Notes: generated by a model from the letters alone, not told the origin. A stretch of 64,000 nucleotides of DNA from Pleomorphovibrio marinus (GCF_003347495.1 NZ_QCXY01000001.1:806001-870000), one strand, 5' to 3'; numbered from the stretch's first letter, positions 36,107-45,247 are shown. Numbers and translations are program-made.

Positions 36107-37338
36107 CAATCGGTTTTTTATTGGGGCTTTTTAGCATCTTCCTCTCTGATACCATTCCGACTAGCACTGATGCAATCTTGGAAACTGCTTTTTCAGACCT
36201 AGCCTATACATCCCTGGAAGAAAGAAACAGCTTTTATCAGCAAAACAGCAATCACGTAAGCTACCTGGATCATATGGAGCTGAGAACCAGGTCCCGGAAT
36301 TTTGACCCGAGAGAACAGATGTTCAGGTTCAGGACCTATACCAATTCCCCATCCGAAAGGAAATATAGCAGGGAGTACCTTAGTGCTACCTACACCGAAC
36401 AAAACCTTGACAAAAAAGCCCAGTTGAATACGCTTTTAAAACAGAGGTATAGGCTCATTGCTGCTAGCTTCATTGATAAAAAAAAGATGATGGCAATGGA
36501 GGAGTTGGGCATCTTGCTTGGGGAACGCAGAAATGTTCTCGAAAAGAGCATCGACAATATAGACTTTGACTTTCAGGATTTACTGAAGGCAGAGGAGGAT
36601 TACGACCACTTTTTACTGGAGTCCATAGATGTGGAAAGAAAGTTTCAGCAACATGAAGAAGAAATAAGGAATTTGCTGGGTACGGAACAAACAGTGGGAG
36701 TTTCCCAAAACGACTTCGTGTCTGTCTCAGACATTAGGGTATTTTTAAGCCAGTTTGAATACGATCTGGAACAAAACAACTTCTATTATGAAAGGCAGAA
36801 ACTGGACAAACAGCTTGCTGAACTTGATTATTTGGGAAGTAGGGCCTCCAAAAGAAACCCGGTGAAATTTTTTGAAGCCAGCTACAGGGATGTTCCCGGT
36901 GAGGGATTTAGGCGCGATCTGGCTATCGGCATTGGGTTTAGGATACCCTTGGGTTCGGCGGGAAAAGGAGGCCTTCTGGATAGGCAGTTTAAGTTGATGA
37001 AGGAAGAAAACATGCTAAGTCAGCTTTCGGTTGAGCTTAAAGAGGAAATCAGGCAAACCATCATCAACCTTCAAACCCTATTAAAAAAGCACCAAGCCTT
37101 ATCCGGGATGATCGATAATGACCTTCAACAGCGCTCCCTGGAGAAGTACCGGGAGATAGATGGGATATCCCCCCTAATTTTGCTGAAAATAAGAGAAAAC
37201 ATATTATCCAAACATCTGCTGGCGACCGACCTCGAACTGGACATCCTGTATGAATATATAGAATTATTGGATATTAGCGGAATGCTGGTGAGAGAACCTT
37301 TTATCAATTATTTTAATTCCTCCGAGGATTTTTATTGA
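36103..37338 (+). CDS. TolC-like outer-membrane protein
   Basis: A 411-residue exported protein with a short N-terminal hydrophobic segment (MTIGFLLGLFSIFLS). The long helical stretches, with a C-terminal half containing DLAIGIGFRIPLGSAGKGGL and a following helix (LSQLSVELKEEIRQTIINLQ), resemble the second repeat of TolC-family proteins. It is shorter and more divergent than the TolC at 17187. It overlaps the HlyD-like gene by 4 bp and ends the cassette CotH-DUF4956-HlyD-TolC. The assignment rests on the helical pattern and partner gene and should be treated as probable. Confidence 0.7.
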   Translation: MTIGFLLGLFSIFLSDTIPTSTDAILETAFSDLAYTSLEERNSFYQQNSNHVSYLDHMELRTRSRNFDPREQMFRFRTYTNSPSERKYSREYLSATYTEQNLDKKAQLNTLLKQRYRLIAASFIDKKKMMAMEELGILLGERRNVLEKSIDNIDFDFQDLLKAEEDYDHFLLESIDVERKFQQHEEEIRNLLGTEQTVGVSQNDFVSVSDIRVFLSQFEYDLEQNNFYYERQKLDKQLAELDYLGSRASKRNPVKFFEASYRDVPGEGFRRDLAIGIGFRIPLGSAGKGGLLDRQFKLMKEENMLSQLSVELKEEIRQTIINLQTLLKKHQALSGMIDNDLQQRSLEKYREIDGISPLILLKIRENILSKHLLATDLELDILYEYIELLDISGMLVREPFINYFNSSEDFY

Positions 37339-37349
37339 CCCTGTTATTT

Positions 37350-37559
37350 TACCCACATTTTCTCCCTGACGGGACAGCTAATGCCGGTTCTTATGAATAT
37401 TCGGCTTAGGTACGGAATACAAATGGGAAATCAATTTCAGATGGTGCCGTTAGGCATCCAATGTGGGTAGAAAATCGAATGACATCAAAAATCCCGTCCC
37501 GTACGGGACGGAACTTCGCCGTGTCCTGTTGCTACCCATATTTTGTCCCTAACGGGACA
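37350..37559. repeat. Cluster of three structured 27-bp repeats plus an 18-bp palindrome
   Basis: Units at 37350-37376 and 37533-37559 are direct copies of TACCCAyATTTTnTCCCT followed by rACGGGACA. A third copy at 37444-37470 is inverted. Each unit ends in a short hairpin whose arms differ but still pair: TCCC/GGGA, TGCC/GGCA and GTCCC/GGGAC. Between them lies the perfect palindrome CCGTCCCGTACGGGACGG (37494-37511). The cluster fills the gap between the TolC-like gene and the broken S9 peptidase and resembles intergenic repeats of other Bacteroidota. Confidence 0.7.
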
Positions 37560-37620
37560 TATCTGTAAAGGCTTTCCACAGGTTATTCCACCAACCACAC
37601 TTAATAAAAACCTAACTCCA

Positions 37621-37646
37621 ATTAACCATTAACCATTAACCATTAA
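37621..37646. repeat. Short tandem repeat of ATTAACC
   Basis: About 3.7 copies of the 7-mer ATTAACC, just upstream of the broken S9 peptidase. A looser version of the same motif occurs at about 28901-28955, at the junction of the lyase-like and GH42-like genes. Confidence 0.8.
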
Positions 37647-37755
37647 AAAAATTACATTCCATCACGCTTAAATCAAAAAAATAAGAGCACCTTGATATTC
37701 CCCTTTCAATGTATACTTTTATCCAGAATTGTTTCTCCCATTACCACATTCGCAG

Positions 37756-38575
37756 ATGAACCGAATTACTCCTAAAGGAATACTCCTTCTATTGACCTTA
37801 GTGGCCCAATGGGGAGCGAACCAAGCAGAAGATATTGACCAGTTCTCCACCTTTCCCTTTCCCAGTGGACTTACGGGTTCCCCAAGCGGAGATGTTTTGG
37901 CCTGGGCAATGGCCGAAGAGGGGAAAAGGAACATTTATATGGCCAAAGCCCCTGAATTTTCACCCCTTAGGCTGACTTCCTTTGAAGATGATGATGGACA
38001 AGAAATTTCTAGTCTTCAATTTACTCCGGATGGGGACTGGCTGGTATTTGTAAGAGGGGGTGAGGATGGGGGAAGAAATGCCTCCAATCCCGTAAACCCA
38101 TGTAAAAGCCGCTGGGGAATATCTTCAAAAGCTGCCTCAGGTAAATAGAGACAAAATAGGCATTTATGGGGGTTCATATGGAGGGTACCTTGCTGCCATG
38201 GCACTGGCCAAAGACTCTAAGCTATTTGCCGTAGGAGTGGATATACACGGGGTGCATAACATGGATGGAAGGATTCCGGTTTCACCAAATTTCGAAAGAG
38301 CTAAGGACGAAGATCAGGCCAGGGAATTGGCATGGCTTTCCTCTCCCGTTGCCCATTTGGAGGGATTAATATCCCCTATTTTGCTTATCCACGCAACAGA
38401 TGATAGAAATGTGGACTTCAGCCAAAGCCTGGACTTTGCGAGAAGGCTTCAGAAAGGGGGAATCCCTTTTGAGCAATTGGTCATACCTGACGATACCCAC
38501 CACTGGATGAAATTTTCCAATCTATTGAAAGTCCATCAGGCCACGGTGGAGTTTTTGGAACGCCACCTGAAGTAA
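37756..38575 (+). pseudogene. S9 prolyl-oligopeptidase-family peptidase with large internal deletion and frameshift
   Basis: The first part (37756-38098) encodes a signal peptide (GILLLLTLVAQWGANQAE) and the start of the beta-propeller typical of S9 dipeptidyl-peptidase-like enzymes (FPFPSGLTGSPSGDVLAWAM, FTPDGDWLVFVRGGEDGG). The second part, in another frame from 38096 to 38575, encodes the end of the hydrolase domain: KIGIYGGSYGGYLAAM with the nucleophile Ser, LLIHATDDRNVDF with the Asp and PDDTHHWMKF with the His. Between them roughly 500 residues of propeller and hydrolase are missing, and the frames do not match. An intact relative is about 800-900 residues. The gene is therefore dead unless the assembly is wrong. 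Confidence 0.85.
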
Positions 38576-38581
38576 GAAAAA

Positions 38582-38610
38582 GAGTGGTGAAGCCATCAGC
38601 TTCACCACTC
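38582..38610 (-). terminator. Terminator of the HAD phosphatase gene
   Basis: A perfect 12-bp stem GAGTGGTGAAGC/GCTTCACCACTC around a 5-nt loop. On the minus strand it is followed by TTTTTCTTAC, 70 bp past the stop of the HAD gene. It also lies just after the plus-strand pseudogene. Confidence 0.85.
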
Positions 38611-38681
38611 CATAACCAAATGGAAGGCCATCCCTTCTCTAATACAGTTTACCCATTTTCTCCAATATGGAAGGAAAACAA

Positions 38682-39506
38682 TCAGGCAAAAACCAACTCT
38701 GGCTTTGCTTCTCCCTTAATAATGGCCTCAAAAGCACCTTTCTCCAATAACTCCTCTATACTCTGGATCACATAATCGGGTTGATAGGCAAAGTCTTCCA
38801 AATCCCCTATATCGGTGGAACCGGTCAGGGTCAGCACTGTTTTGAAGCCCATCTGAACGCCACCAAGAATATCCGTCTCCATGGTATCCCCCAACATGAT
38901 GGTTTGGAAAGACCTGGTGCCTAGTTCTGCCTTCGCCAACCTCATCATCACGGGACTGGGTTTACCTGCACTAAAGGCCTTCCGCTCGGTGGCCAATTCA
39001 ATCATGGATACAAAGGCTCCGCACCCGGAACGTATGGTCCCATTGCTACTGGGACAATAGGGGTCCAAGTTGGTGGCGATCAGCTTAGCACCCCTCATGA
39101 CCATGTTTATCGCTTTATCGACTGATTCTAGTAATATAGTCCTCCCTTCTCCGATCACCACGTAGTCCGGGTCATCGTCCACAATGGAGTAGCCGTTTTG
39201 ATGAAGGGCTGTAAGAAGACCGCCTTCCCCGATCACAAAGGCAGTACCATTGGGTTTCTGTGAAGCCAGGTACCGGGCCGTAGCAATGGCACAAGTGAAT
39301 ATATGTTTTTCCTGCACATGGATACCCATGCGGTGAAGTTTCGCTACCACATCCCTGCAGTTCCTTTGGCTGTTGTTTGTCAAAAACAGGAATGGGTAAT
39401 CCTCCCGGATCAGTTTTTCAATGAATTCCTTCGCCCCCGGGATCAGCTCACCTCCTCGGTAAATGACCCCGTCCATATCGATCAAAAATCCTGTGTCTTT
39501 TTTCAT
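38682..39506 (-). CDS. HAD-IIA (NagD/AraL-like) phosphatase
   Basis: A 274-residue cytoplasmic sugar-phosphate or nucleotide phosphatase. The motifs are GFLIDMDGVIYRGGELIPGA (DxDG(V/T) nucleophile motif I), FLTNNSQRNCRDV (motif II), FSAGKPSPVMM (Lys motif III) and TIMLGDTMETDILGGVQMG (motif IV). The C2-type cap lies between motifs II and III, as in HAD-IIA. Translation is placed at 39506 (MKKDTGF); Met at 39512 is possible. Longer starts up to 39551 lie inside the promoter and are excluded. The natural substrate cannot be read from the sequence. It has its own promoter and terminator, so it is monocistronic. Confidence 0.9.
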   Translation of the reverse strand: MKKDTGFLIDMDGVIYRGGELIPGAKEFIEKLIREDYPFLFLTNNSQRNCRDVVAKLHRMGIHVQEKHIFTCAIATARYLASQKPNGTAFVIGEGGLLTALHQNGYSIVDDDPDYVVIGEGRTILLESVDKAINMVMRGAKLIATNLDPYCPSSNGTIRSGCGAFVSMIELATERKAFSAGKPSPVMMRLAKAELGTRSFQTIMLGDTMETDILGGVQMGFKTVLTLTGSTDIGDLEDFAYQPDYVIQSIEELLEKGAFEAIIKGEAKPELVFA

Positions 39507-39533
39507 TGTCATAGTGGTTAATGTTTTCAATTT

Positions 39534-39562
39534 CAAATTTACTAAAAACATATCAAAATCAA
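39534..39562 (-). promoter_or_regulatory. Promoter of the HAD phosphatase gene
   Basis: On the minus strand TAAATTTG (39541-39534) is an exact TAnnTTTG element, with TTG (39562-39560) 18 bp upstream. Transcription would start near 39528, about 22 nt before the chosen ATG. Confidence 0.65.
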
Positions 39563-39610
39563 GTGATTATCGATTTTAATTTAATAGATTCTATCTATCA
39601 TTAATGAATA

Positions 39611-39636
39611 ATCAATAAAATATAAATTTTATTGAT
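39611..39636. repeat. AT-rich palindrome
   Basis: ATCAATAAAAT and ATTTTATTGAT are perfect 11-bp arms around 4 nt, within a very AT-rich spacer upstream of the HAD gene and downstream of the DUF2490 gene. It may be the terminator of the minus-strand DUF2490 gene (about 120 bp past its stop) or a regulator site. Confidence 0.45.
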
Positions 39637-39755
39637 AATTAAGTAATATCAATTTTGCTTAATGGAATGTTAGCAAGATTAGCCAACAGTCTAACAATAA
39701 CCTGAAAACCAGCCCCCAATTATTAATTAACACAGGCAACAAACCCTAAGCCAGC

Positions 39756-40532
39756 CTACAGCTTATCCGCAGGATATTCCTCCAGTAAATGCCGCTTGAA
39801 ATCTCGTAGGCGATAGTTGAAATTGATCCATAACACAAACCCATGCAGGGCACGGACTTCCCCGGTCTGCGTCGACTGAATGCGCAGGTGGTAACCAGGG
39901 GATATGGTCGCGGTTCTTCTTTGGGCTCCCAACAAAAAAAACACCCGGTGCTCTATAGGAATATCCACCCTACCCGGGCCAGCAGAGAATAAGGTCTCAT
40001 TTACCAAACTAAGGGATAGGTTGGATTTGATGGCCTCCATTTGGCCGAAATTATAGCGTATGCTGCTATTGAACCGGTAGCGCTGTATAAAACCATAGCC
40101 CTCCGTCAAGGCAAACTCATCATGGTTGGCACGGAAGCGGGCATCATAGCGGAATCGGAAACTTACCCCATATTGCCCACTGCTGGGCAACCGAAAAATC
40201 ACCTGCCCCCAGGGCCTTCGTTCCGGTCGGATCAGTCTGCCTTCCGAAAATGGAGTGGTAAGATAGAGTCCTGCGTATCCAAAGGTATAATTGAACGTTT
40301 CGTCCTTGGTATGGTAGGTGACCCCACCTCGCCCGATCCAAAACAACTCCGGCACATAATGGGTGTCCATCCATAACGACCAGCGATTCCCAATTTGTCC
40401 GGAAGTCATCAGTCCCCACCAACTTTCGGTTCGCAACTGGGCCTGCGCCTCTGCCCTGCCAGGGCAAAAGAAGCCTAGACTAACTAGCACCAAAAGAAAA
40501 AACCTAGCCATCCCGAAAGTTACTAAATTCAT
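39756..40532 (-). CDS. DUF2490 family outer-membrane beta-barrel protein
   Basis: A 258-residue exported protein. The signal peptide is FFLLVLVSLGFFCPGRAEAQ; the better start may be Met8 (40511, MARFFLLVL). The mature part is made of alternating amphipathic strands (WWGLMTSGQIGNRWSLWMDT, YGVSFRFRYDARFRANHDEF, HRVFFLLGAQRRT, VLWINFNYRLRDF), typical of the DUF2490 barrel. The function of DUF2490 is unknown. It is divergent from the PSCyt/DUF1553 gene at 40705, with 172 bp between them. Confidence 0.75.
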   Translation of the reverse strand: MNLVTFGMARFFLLVLVSLGFFCPGRAEAQAQLRTESWWGLMTSGQIGNRWSLWMDTHYVPELFWIGRGGVTYHTKDETFNYTFGYAGLYLTTPFSEGRLIRPERRPWGQVIFRLPSSGQYGVSFRFRYDARFRANHDEFALTEGYGFIQRYRFNSSIRYNFGQMEAIKSNLSLSLVNETLFSAGPGRVDIPIEHRVFFLLGAQRRTATISPGYHLRIQSTQTGEVRALHGFVLWINFNYRLRDFKRHLLEEYPADKL

Positions 40533-40704
40533 GTTATGTTACCCCAAATATCAAAAACACCTTGACCTAAGCAGTACCAAAAAAAGCCCTAAAACCTTCC
40601 ATAGCCAATTAAATTGTACTTAATCTTCCAAACACCACAGGATAGGACTGCTTATAGCAAGAACCATTGAAAAAAATCCTATAATTAGTTACATTTAAAG
40701 GTTC

Positions 40705-43461
40705 ATGAAAAAAGGTATATTCATAGGTGGAGCCGCGTTAATTGGGCTGTTTTTCCTGTTCTGGGGAATGTGGGGGGCTCAGTTGTTTCAGGATCCCATC
40801 AGTTACAACCAGCATATCAGGCCCATCGTCAATAACAAGTGTATCGCCTGCCATGGAGGTGTAAAGCAGTCGGGTGGGTTCAGCCTGCTCTTTGAAGAGG
40901 AAGCCAAGGCACCCACCGAATCTGGAAAACCAGCCATTATCCCCGGCAAGGCCAAGGACAGTGAAATGGTGAGTCGGCTTACCCATCATGACGCCGAACT
41001 CCGAATGCCCTATGGGCGGGAACCCCTGAGTGAAGATGAAATAGAACTGATCACCAAATGGATAGACCAAGGGGCAAAATGGGAAGAACACTGGGCCTAT
41101 TCGCCTCCAAAAAAGGACATACCCGTGCCAAAGCTTTCTGCTGACTGGGAACCCAAAAATCAACTGGACCACTTTATTTTTACCCAACTAGAAGCCATGG
41201 GGCTGCCCCAGAGTCCTGAGGCAGAAAAAGAAGTGCTGTTGCGAAGGCTTTATCTGGACCTTGTGGGATTGCCTCCTACTTTGGAGGACTATGAACGGTT
41301 TAGTAAGTCAGCCATGGAAACTGCCTATGAAGAGGAAGTGGACAGGTTGTTAGATTTGCCTCAGTTTGGGGAAAAATGGGCTTCCTTTTGGCTGGATCTG
41401 GCCAGATATGCCGACTCCAAGGGATATGAAAAGGACCTGCACCGCAGCATCTGGAAATACAGGGACTGGGTGATCGATGCCTTCAATGCAGATATGGGAT
41501 TTGATGCGTTCACCATTGCGCAATTGGCGGGTGATCTACTGCCTAATCCCAGTGAAGCGGATTTAATCGCCACTGCCTTTCACCGCAACACCATGGCCAA
41601 CGATGAGGGGGGAACCAATGACGAGGAGTTCAGGGTAGCTGCGGTAATGGAAAGGGTAGGTACCACCTATGAGGTGTGGCAGAGCACCACCATGGCCTGC
41701 GTGCAATGCCACAGCCATCCCTATGACCCTATCCGACACGAGGATTTCTTCCGCTCCATGGCCATCTTCAACAATACTGCGGATAAGGACTTGTACAATG
41801 AACAGCCCAAATTGCTCACCTACGAGGATGAGGACAAGGAAAAAGTACGTAATGCCCTTACCTGGATAAACCGCCAGGTAAACTCTGATCACCAATTGGA
41901 AAACATTGAAAATTCCTTCCTTCACCAACAAAAGGAAAAGCTGCTGTATCAGGTGGGCTACAGGAAGGTAGAGGCCGAGGAGTTTCAGGACAAAAGCAGG
42001 TTTATCGAATTAGTGGGGCATGACCAAAAATCCATTTGGCAGGTACAAGACAGTTCTTGGGTCATGTATGAAAACGTGGAACTTACGGATATTTCCTCCA
42101 TCAGCCTGGGTTATGCCTCCCTGACCGGCGCTAAAGTAGAGATACGTTTAGATGAGCCCTTGGGAGAAAAAATAGGGGAAGGCACTTTTGGCATCACTGC
42201 CAAGAATTTTCCGGCCAATCGCCCTCAAAATTGGGAGGGATTAACCATCCCCGTGAAAAAAGTAACAGGGCATCGGGATGTTTATCTCTATTTCCAAAAA
42301 GACAAAACCTTTGCCCAAGACCTGGTACGGGTGGACTGGCTATTTTTCCACCTTGATGATGCCCCCTATAAAAAGCTATCCTCGGATATTCAGGACGCTA
42401 TTGAGGACCTTTATGAAATAGAGGCCGTTCATACTCCTATTTTCCAAGAATTAGAGGGAGAAAAGCAAAGGCAGTCCTTTGTGTTTGCCAGGGGAGACTG
42501 GAGAAGTCCCGATGAGGAAGTGGAGCCAGGCCTTCCTGCTATTTTAGGGGACTTGGCGGACTCCGTGCCTCCACGGCTGGCCTTTGCTCATTGGCTGGTG
42601 CACCCCAACAACCCACTCACCGCTAGAGTAATGGTGAATAGAATCTGGGAACAGATTTTCGGTTTTGGTCTTATTGAAACCATGGAGGATTTTGGTAGCC
42701 AGGGCTTTGAACCCACTCATCCGGAGTTATTGGACTGGCTGGCCATACGCTTTATCCACACGCACAACTGGTCCATGAAAAGCCTGATCAAGGAGATCTT
42801 GATGTCTGCTACCTATAGACAATCCTCCCATGTGACTGACGAAGCCCTGGAAAAAGACCCGTATAACAAATACCTCTCCAGGGGTTCCAGGACAAGGCTC
42901 CCTTCAGAGACTTTGAGGGACAAGGCTTTAGCCATAAGCGGTCTTTTAGTGCCTGAAAGGGGCGGCCCCAGCGTAATGCCCTACCAGCCCGAAGGGTTGA
43001 GGGACTTCAGCGGGGTGTTTTGGCACCAAAGTGAGGGAAAGGACAAATACCGTAGGGCCATCTATACCTATTGGAAACGTACAAACCCCTATCCTTCCAT
43101 GGCCACCTTTGACAACCCCTCCAGGGAGGTATGCACTTCCAGGCGCATCAGGACCAATACTCCGCTCCAATCCCTGGTTTTGCTCAACGATCCTGCGTAT
43201 ATTGAAATGGCAGAGGCCTTTGCCAGCAAAATTCACCGTGAACACCCCGAGGATATTGAAAAGGGAATTGCCACTCATTTGCAGTTGATCACTGCAGTGC
43301 CACCCGCAAAGGAAAAGGTGAAGGTGTTAACCTCGCTGTACCAAGAGGCCCTGGATGACTATCAAACTCAGGAACTGGCAGAGGAAGAAGCCCGGCATCT
43401 GGCACTCACCCTGGTCTGCAATGCCATGTTTAATTTAGACGAATTCATTAACCGAAGATAA
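40705..43461 (+). CDS. PSCyt1-DUF1549-DUF1553 (planctomycete-type) cytochrome c domain protein
   Basis: A 918-residue protein anchored or exported by an N-terminal hydrophobic segment (GIFIGGAALIGLFFLFWGMW). A class I cytochrome-like domain (PSCyt1) has the haem motif CIACH in NNKCIACHGGVKQSG and the distal LRMPYG region. The DUF1549 domain (about residues 150-360) carries a second haem-like CVQCHSHPYDP. A spacer with a beta-sandwich is followed by DUF1553 (about 610-880; PPRLAFAHWLVHPNNPLTAR, RTNTPLQSLVLLNDPAYIEM). It is always paired with DUF1501 in other genomes, and here the DUF1501 gene starts 4 bp after the stop. The role, perhaps periplasmic oxidation of sugar or sulfated glycan, is not established. 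Confidence 0.92.
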   Translation: MKKGIFIGGAALIGLFFLFWGMWGAQLFQDPISYNQHIRPIVNNKCIACHGGVKQSGGFSLLFEEEAKAPTESGKPAIIPGKAKDSEMVSRLTHHDAELRMPYGREPLSEDEIELITKWIDQGAKWEEHWAYSPPKKDIPVPKLSADWEPKNQLDHFIFTQLEAMGLPQSPEAEKEVLLRRLYLDLVGLPPTLEDYERFSKSAMETAYEEEVDRLLDLPQFGEKWASFWLDLARYADSKGYEKDLHRSIWKYRDWVIDAFNADMGFDAFTIAQLAGDLLPNPSEADLIATAFHRNTMANDEGGTNDEEFRVAAVMERVGTTYEVWQSTTMACVQCHSHPYDPIRHEDFFRSMAIFNNTADKDLYNEQPKLLTYEDEDKEKVRNALTWINRQVNSDHQLENIENSFLHQQKEKLLYQVGYRKVEAEEFQDKSRFIELVGHDQKSIWQVQDSSWVMYENVELTDISSISLGYASLTGAKVEIRLDEPLGEKIGEGTFGITAKNFPANRPQNWEGLTIPVKKVTGHRDVYLYFQKDKTFAQDLVRVDWLFFHLDDAPYKKLSSDIQDAIEDLYEIEAVHTPIFQELEGEKQRQSFVFARGDWRSPDEEVEPGLPAILGDLADSVPPRLAFAHWLVHPNNPLTARVMVNRIWEQIFGFGLIETMEDFGSQGFEPTHPELLDWLAIRFIHTHNWSMKSLIKEILMSATYRQSSHVTDEALEKDPYNKYLSRGSRTRLPSETLRDKALAISGLLVPERGGPSVMPYQPEGLRDFSGVFWHQSEGKDKYRRAIYTYWKRTNPYPSMATFDNPSREVCTSRRIRTNTPLQSLVLLNDPAYIEMAEAFASKIHREHPEDIEKGIATHLQLITAVPPAKEKVKVLTSLYQEALDDYQTQELAEEEARHLALTLVCNAMFNLDEFINRR

Positions 43462-43465
43462 TCCC

Positions 43466-44932
43466 ATGGACTTACTGCAAGAAGCCTTATACCGAAAGGC
43501 GGCCTATAACAGCCGCAGACATTTCTTGAAACAGTGCAGTTCAGGTATGGGAGCCATGGCCCTGGGTATGCTAATGGGCTGTGACAAGCTGCTTCCCCAA
43601 ACCTCAAGGCCTAGCAAAAACGCCTTCAATGGACTCTCCCATTTTGCACCTAAGGCCAAACAGGTAATTTTTTTACATATGGCCGGTGGCCCATCTCACC
43701 TGGAGCTCTTTGACTTCAAACCGGAATTGAAAAAACTCGATGGGCAGCATACTCCCAAGTCCCTGATGGAGGGCAAGGAGTTTGCCTTTCTCAAAGGCAC
43801 CCCAAAGCTTCTGGGGCCTCAGGCCAGCTTTGCGCAACACGGCGGTTCTGGGGCTTTTGTCTCTGACTATATGCCAGAATTTGCCAAAATGGTGGATGAG
43901 GTGAGTTTTTTGAAAGCCATGCATACCGATGAGTTTAACCATGCCCCTGCCCAGCTCCTTATGCATACGGGCAGTGCCAGGCTTGGCAAGCCCAGCATGG
44001 GAAGCTGGACCGTATATGGCTTGGGTTCCGAAAACCAAAACCTCCCCGGCTTCGTGGTGCTGACCTCCGGGGGTGGGGGTTCCATCAGTGCCGGGAAAAG
44101 TGCCTGGGGAAGCGGCTTCCTGCCTACCATTCACCAGGGAGTGCATTGCAGGTCCAAAGGAGACCCTGTCCTATTTCTCTCCAATCCCGGATATATGGAC
44201 AGTAGGCTGAGAAAAAAATCCATCGATGCCATCAATGAGATCAACCGGCTAGAACACGAACAAGTAGGCGACCCGGAAATCCTTTCCAGAATTTCCCAAT
44301 ACGAATTGGCATTTCGCATGCAAAGTGCGGTACCCGAGGTAATGGACATCAGCAATGAACCTGCCTATATCCATGACATGTACGGCACTGAGCCCGGAGA
44401 GGGTTCCTTTGCCAACAATTGCCTACTGGCCAGAAGGCTGGTGGAACAGGGGGTGCGCTTTATACAGCTTTTTGACAACCGCTGGGATACCCATGGCGTG
44501 GGTGCCGGAAATGGAGTAGGCGAAGGCATGAGAAGATCCTGTAAGGCAATAGACCAACCCATAGCGGCACTATTACAAGACTTGAAGCAGCGGGGTCTAT
44601 TGGAAGAGACCCTGGTGGTTTGGGGGGGAGAATTTGGCCGGACACCCATGATGGAAGCCAGGACCGGAGAAGGGTTTGATGGCAGGGATCACCATTTGGA
44701 GGCATTCACCATGTGGATGGCAGGTGCCGGTGTGAAGAAGGGCTATGTATATGGGGAGACCGATGAAATCGGCTATTATGGCACCTCGGGCCGTACCCAC
44801 GTGCATGATTTGCAGGCCACCATCCTGCACCAACTAGGATTCGACCACGAACGGTTAACGTATGAATTTCAGGGTAGGAATTTCCGGCTTACCGATGTAC
44901 ATGGCAGGGTGATTCATGAGGTGTTGGGGTGA
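43466..44932 (+). CDS. DUF1501 family exported protein with twin-arginine signal
   Basis: A 488-residue protein of the DUF1501 family, a sulfatase/alkaline-phosphatase-like fold. The N-terminus has the twin-arginine motif SRRHFLK (Arg17-Arg18) and then a hydrophobic stretch ending in LMGC, so it may be a Tat-exported lipoprotein. Family segments are FLHMAGGPSHLELFDFKPEL, LLMHTGSARLGKPSMGSWTV, GVRFIQLFDNRWDTHG, LVVWGGEFGRTPM and GRDHHLEAFTMWMAGAGVKK, with His and Asp residues that could bind metal. It is the obligate partner of the preceding gene; function is not established. An AT-rich two-gene segment follows before the next oxidoreductase gene. Confidence 0.92.
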   Translation: MDLLQEALYRKAAYNSRRHFLKQCSSGMGAMALGMLMGCDKLLPQTSRPSKNAFNGLSHFAPKAKQVIFLHMAGGPSHLELFDFKPELKKLDGQHTPKSLMEGKEFAFLKGTPKLLGPQASFAQHGGSGAFVSDYMPEFAKMVDEVSFLKAMHTDEFNHAPAQLLMHTGSARLGKPSMGSWTVYGLGSENQNLPGFVVLTSGGGGSISAGKSAWGSGFLPTIHQGVHCRSKGDPVLFLSNPGYMDSRLRKKSIDAINEINRLEHEQVGDPEILSRISQYELAFRMQSAVPEVMDISNEPAYIHDMYGTEPGEGSFANNCLLARRLVEQGVRFIQLFDNRWDTHGVGAGNGVGEGMRRSCKAIDQPIAALLQDLKQRGLLEETLVVWGGEFGRTPMMEARTGEGFDGRDHHLEAFTMWMAGAGVKKGYVYGETDEIGYYGTSGRTHVHDLQATILHQLGFDHERLTYEFQGRNFRLTDVHGRVIHEVLG

Positions 44933-45040
44933 TGGCATTCTTCTGATTGATCAAAATATAACATTAGGTATTTACATATCGCCAACCAGTAATTGTGAAA
45001 ATACGTTGTATTTATTGAAGTTAATGTCTAATTTAGATCT

Positions 45041-45247
45041 ATGGGCTTGATAAAAACTTTACTTAGTATTCCAAGAAGGAAGAAAGAAACTGATTATGAT
45101 AAAATCAAGGTTACTTCCAATGGTACTTTCTACATGGAAAGTAAAGATTTGTTTGGCAATAAAGAAGAAGCACTGGAATTACTTAAAAAATTAGAAGAGG
45201 CAGTTAATGTTTACAAGGAAAGACAGGTCAAAATAAAAGACAAATAA
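45041..45247 (+). CDS. Small hypothetical protein in AT-rich insert
   Basis: A 68-residue, highly charged protein (many Lys and Glu) beginning MGLIKTLLSIPRRKKE. The C-terminal half is a predicted amphipathic helix (KEEALELLKKLEEAVNVYKE). There is no signal peptide or membrane segment. The stop TAA is directly followed by the ATG of the 241-residue membrane protein, so the two are co-translated. The base composition is clearly more AT-rich than the neighbouring genes. The family was not recognised. Confidence 0.6.
   Translation: MGLIKTLLSIPRRKKETDYDKIKVTSNGTFYMESKDLFGNKEEALELLKKLEEAVNVYKERQVKIKDK

Noticed and set aside
37621-37646. Integration or attachment site
   Set aside because: The 7-bp tandem repeat is a simple microsatellite; no integrase or duplicated flank was seen.
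43673-44146. Minus-strand open frame inside the DUF1501 gene
   Set aside because: Antisense shadow of a well-supported gene.
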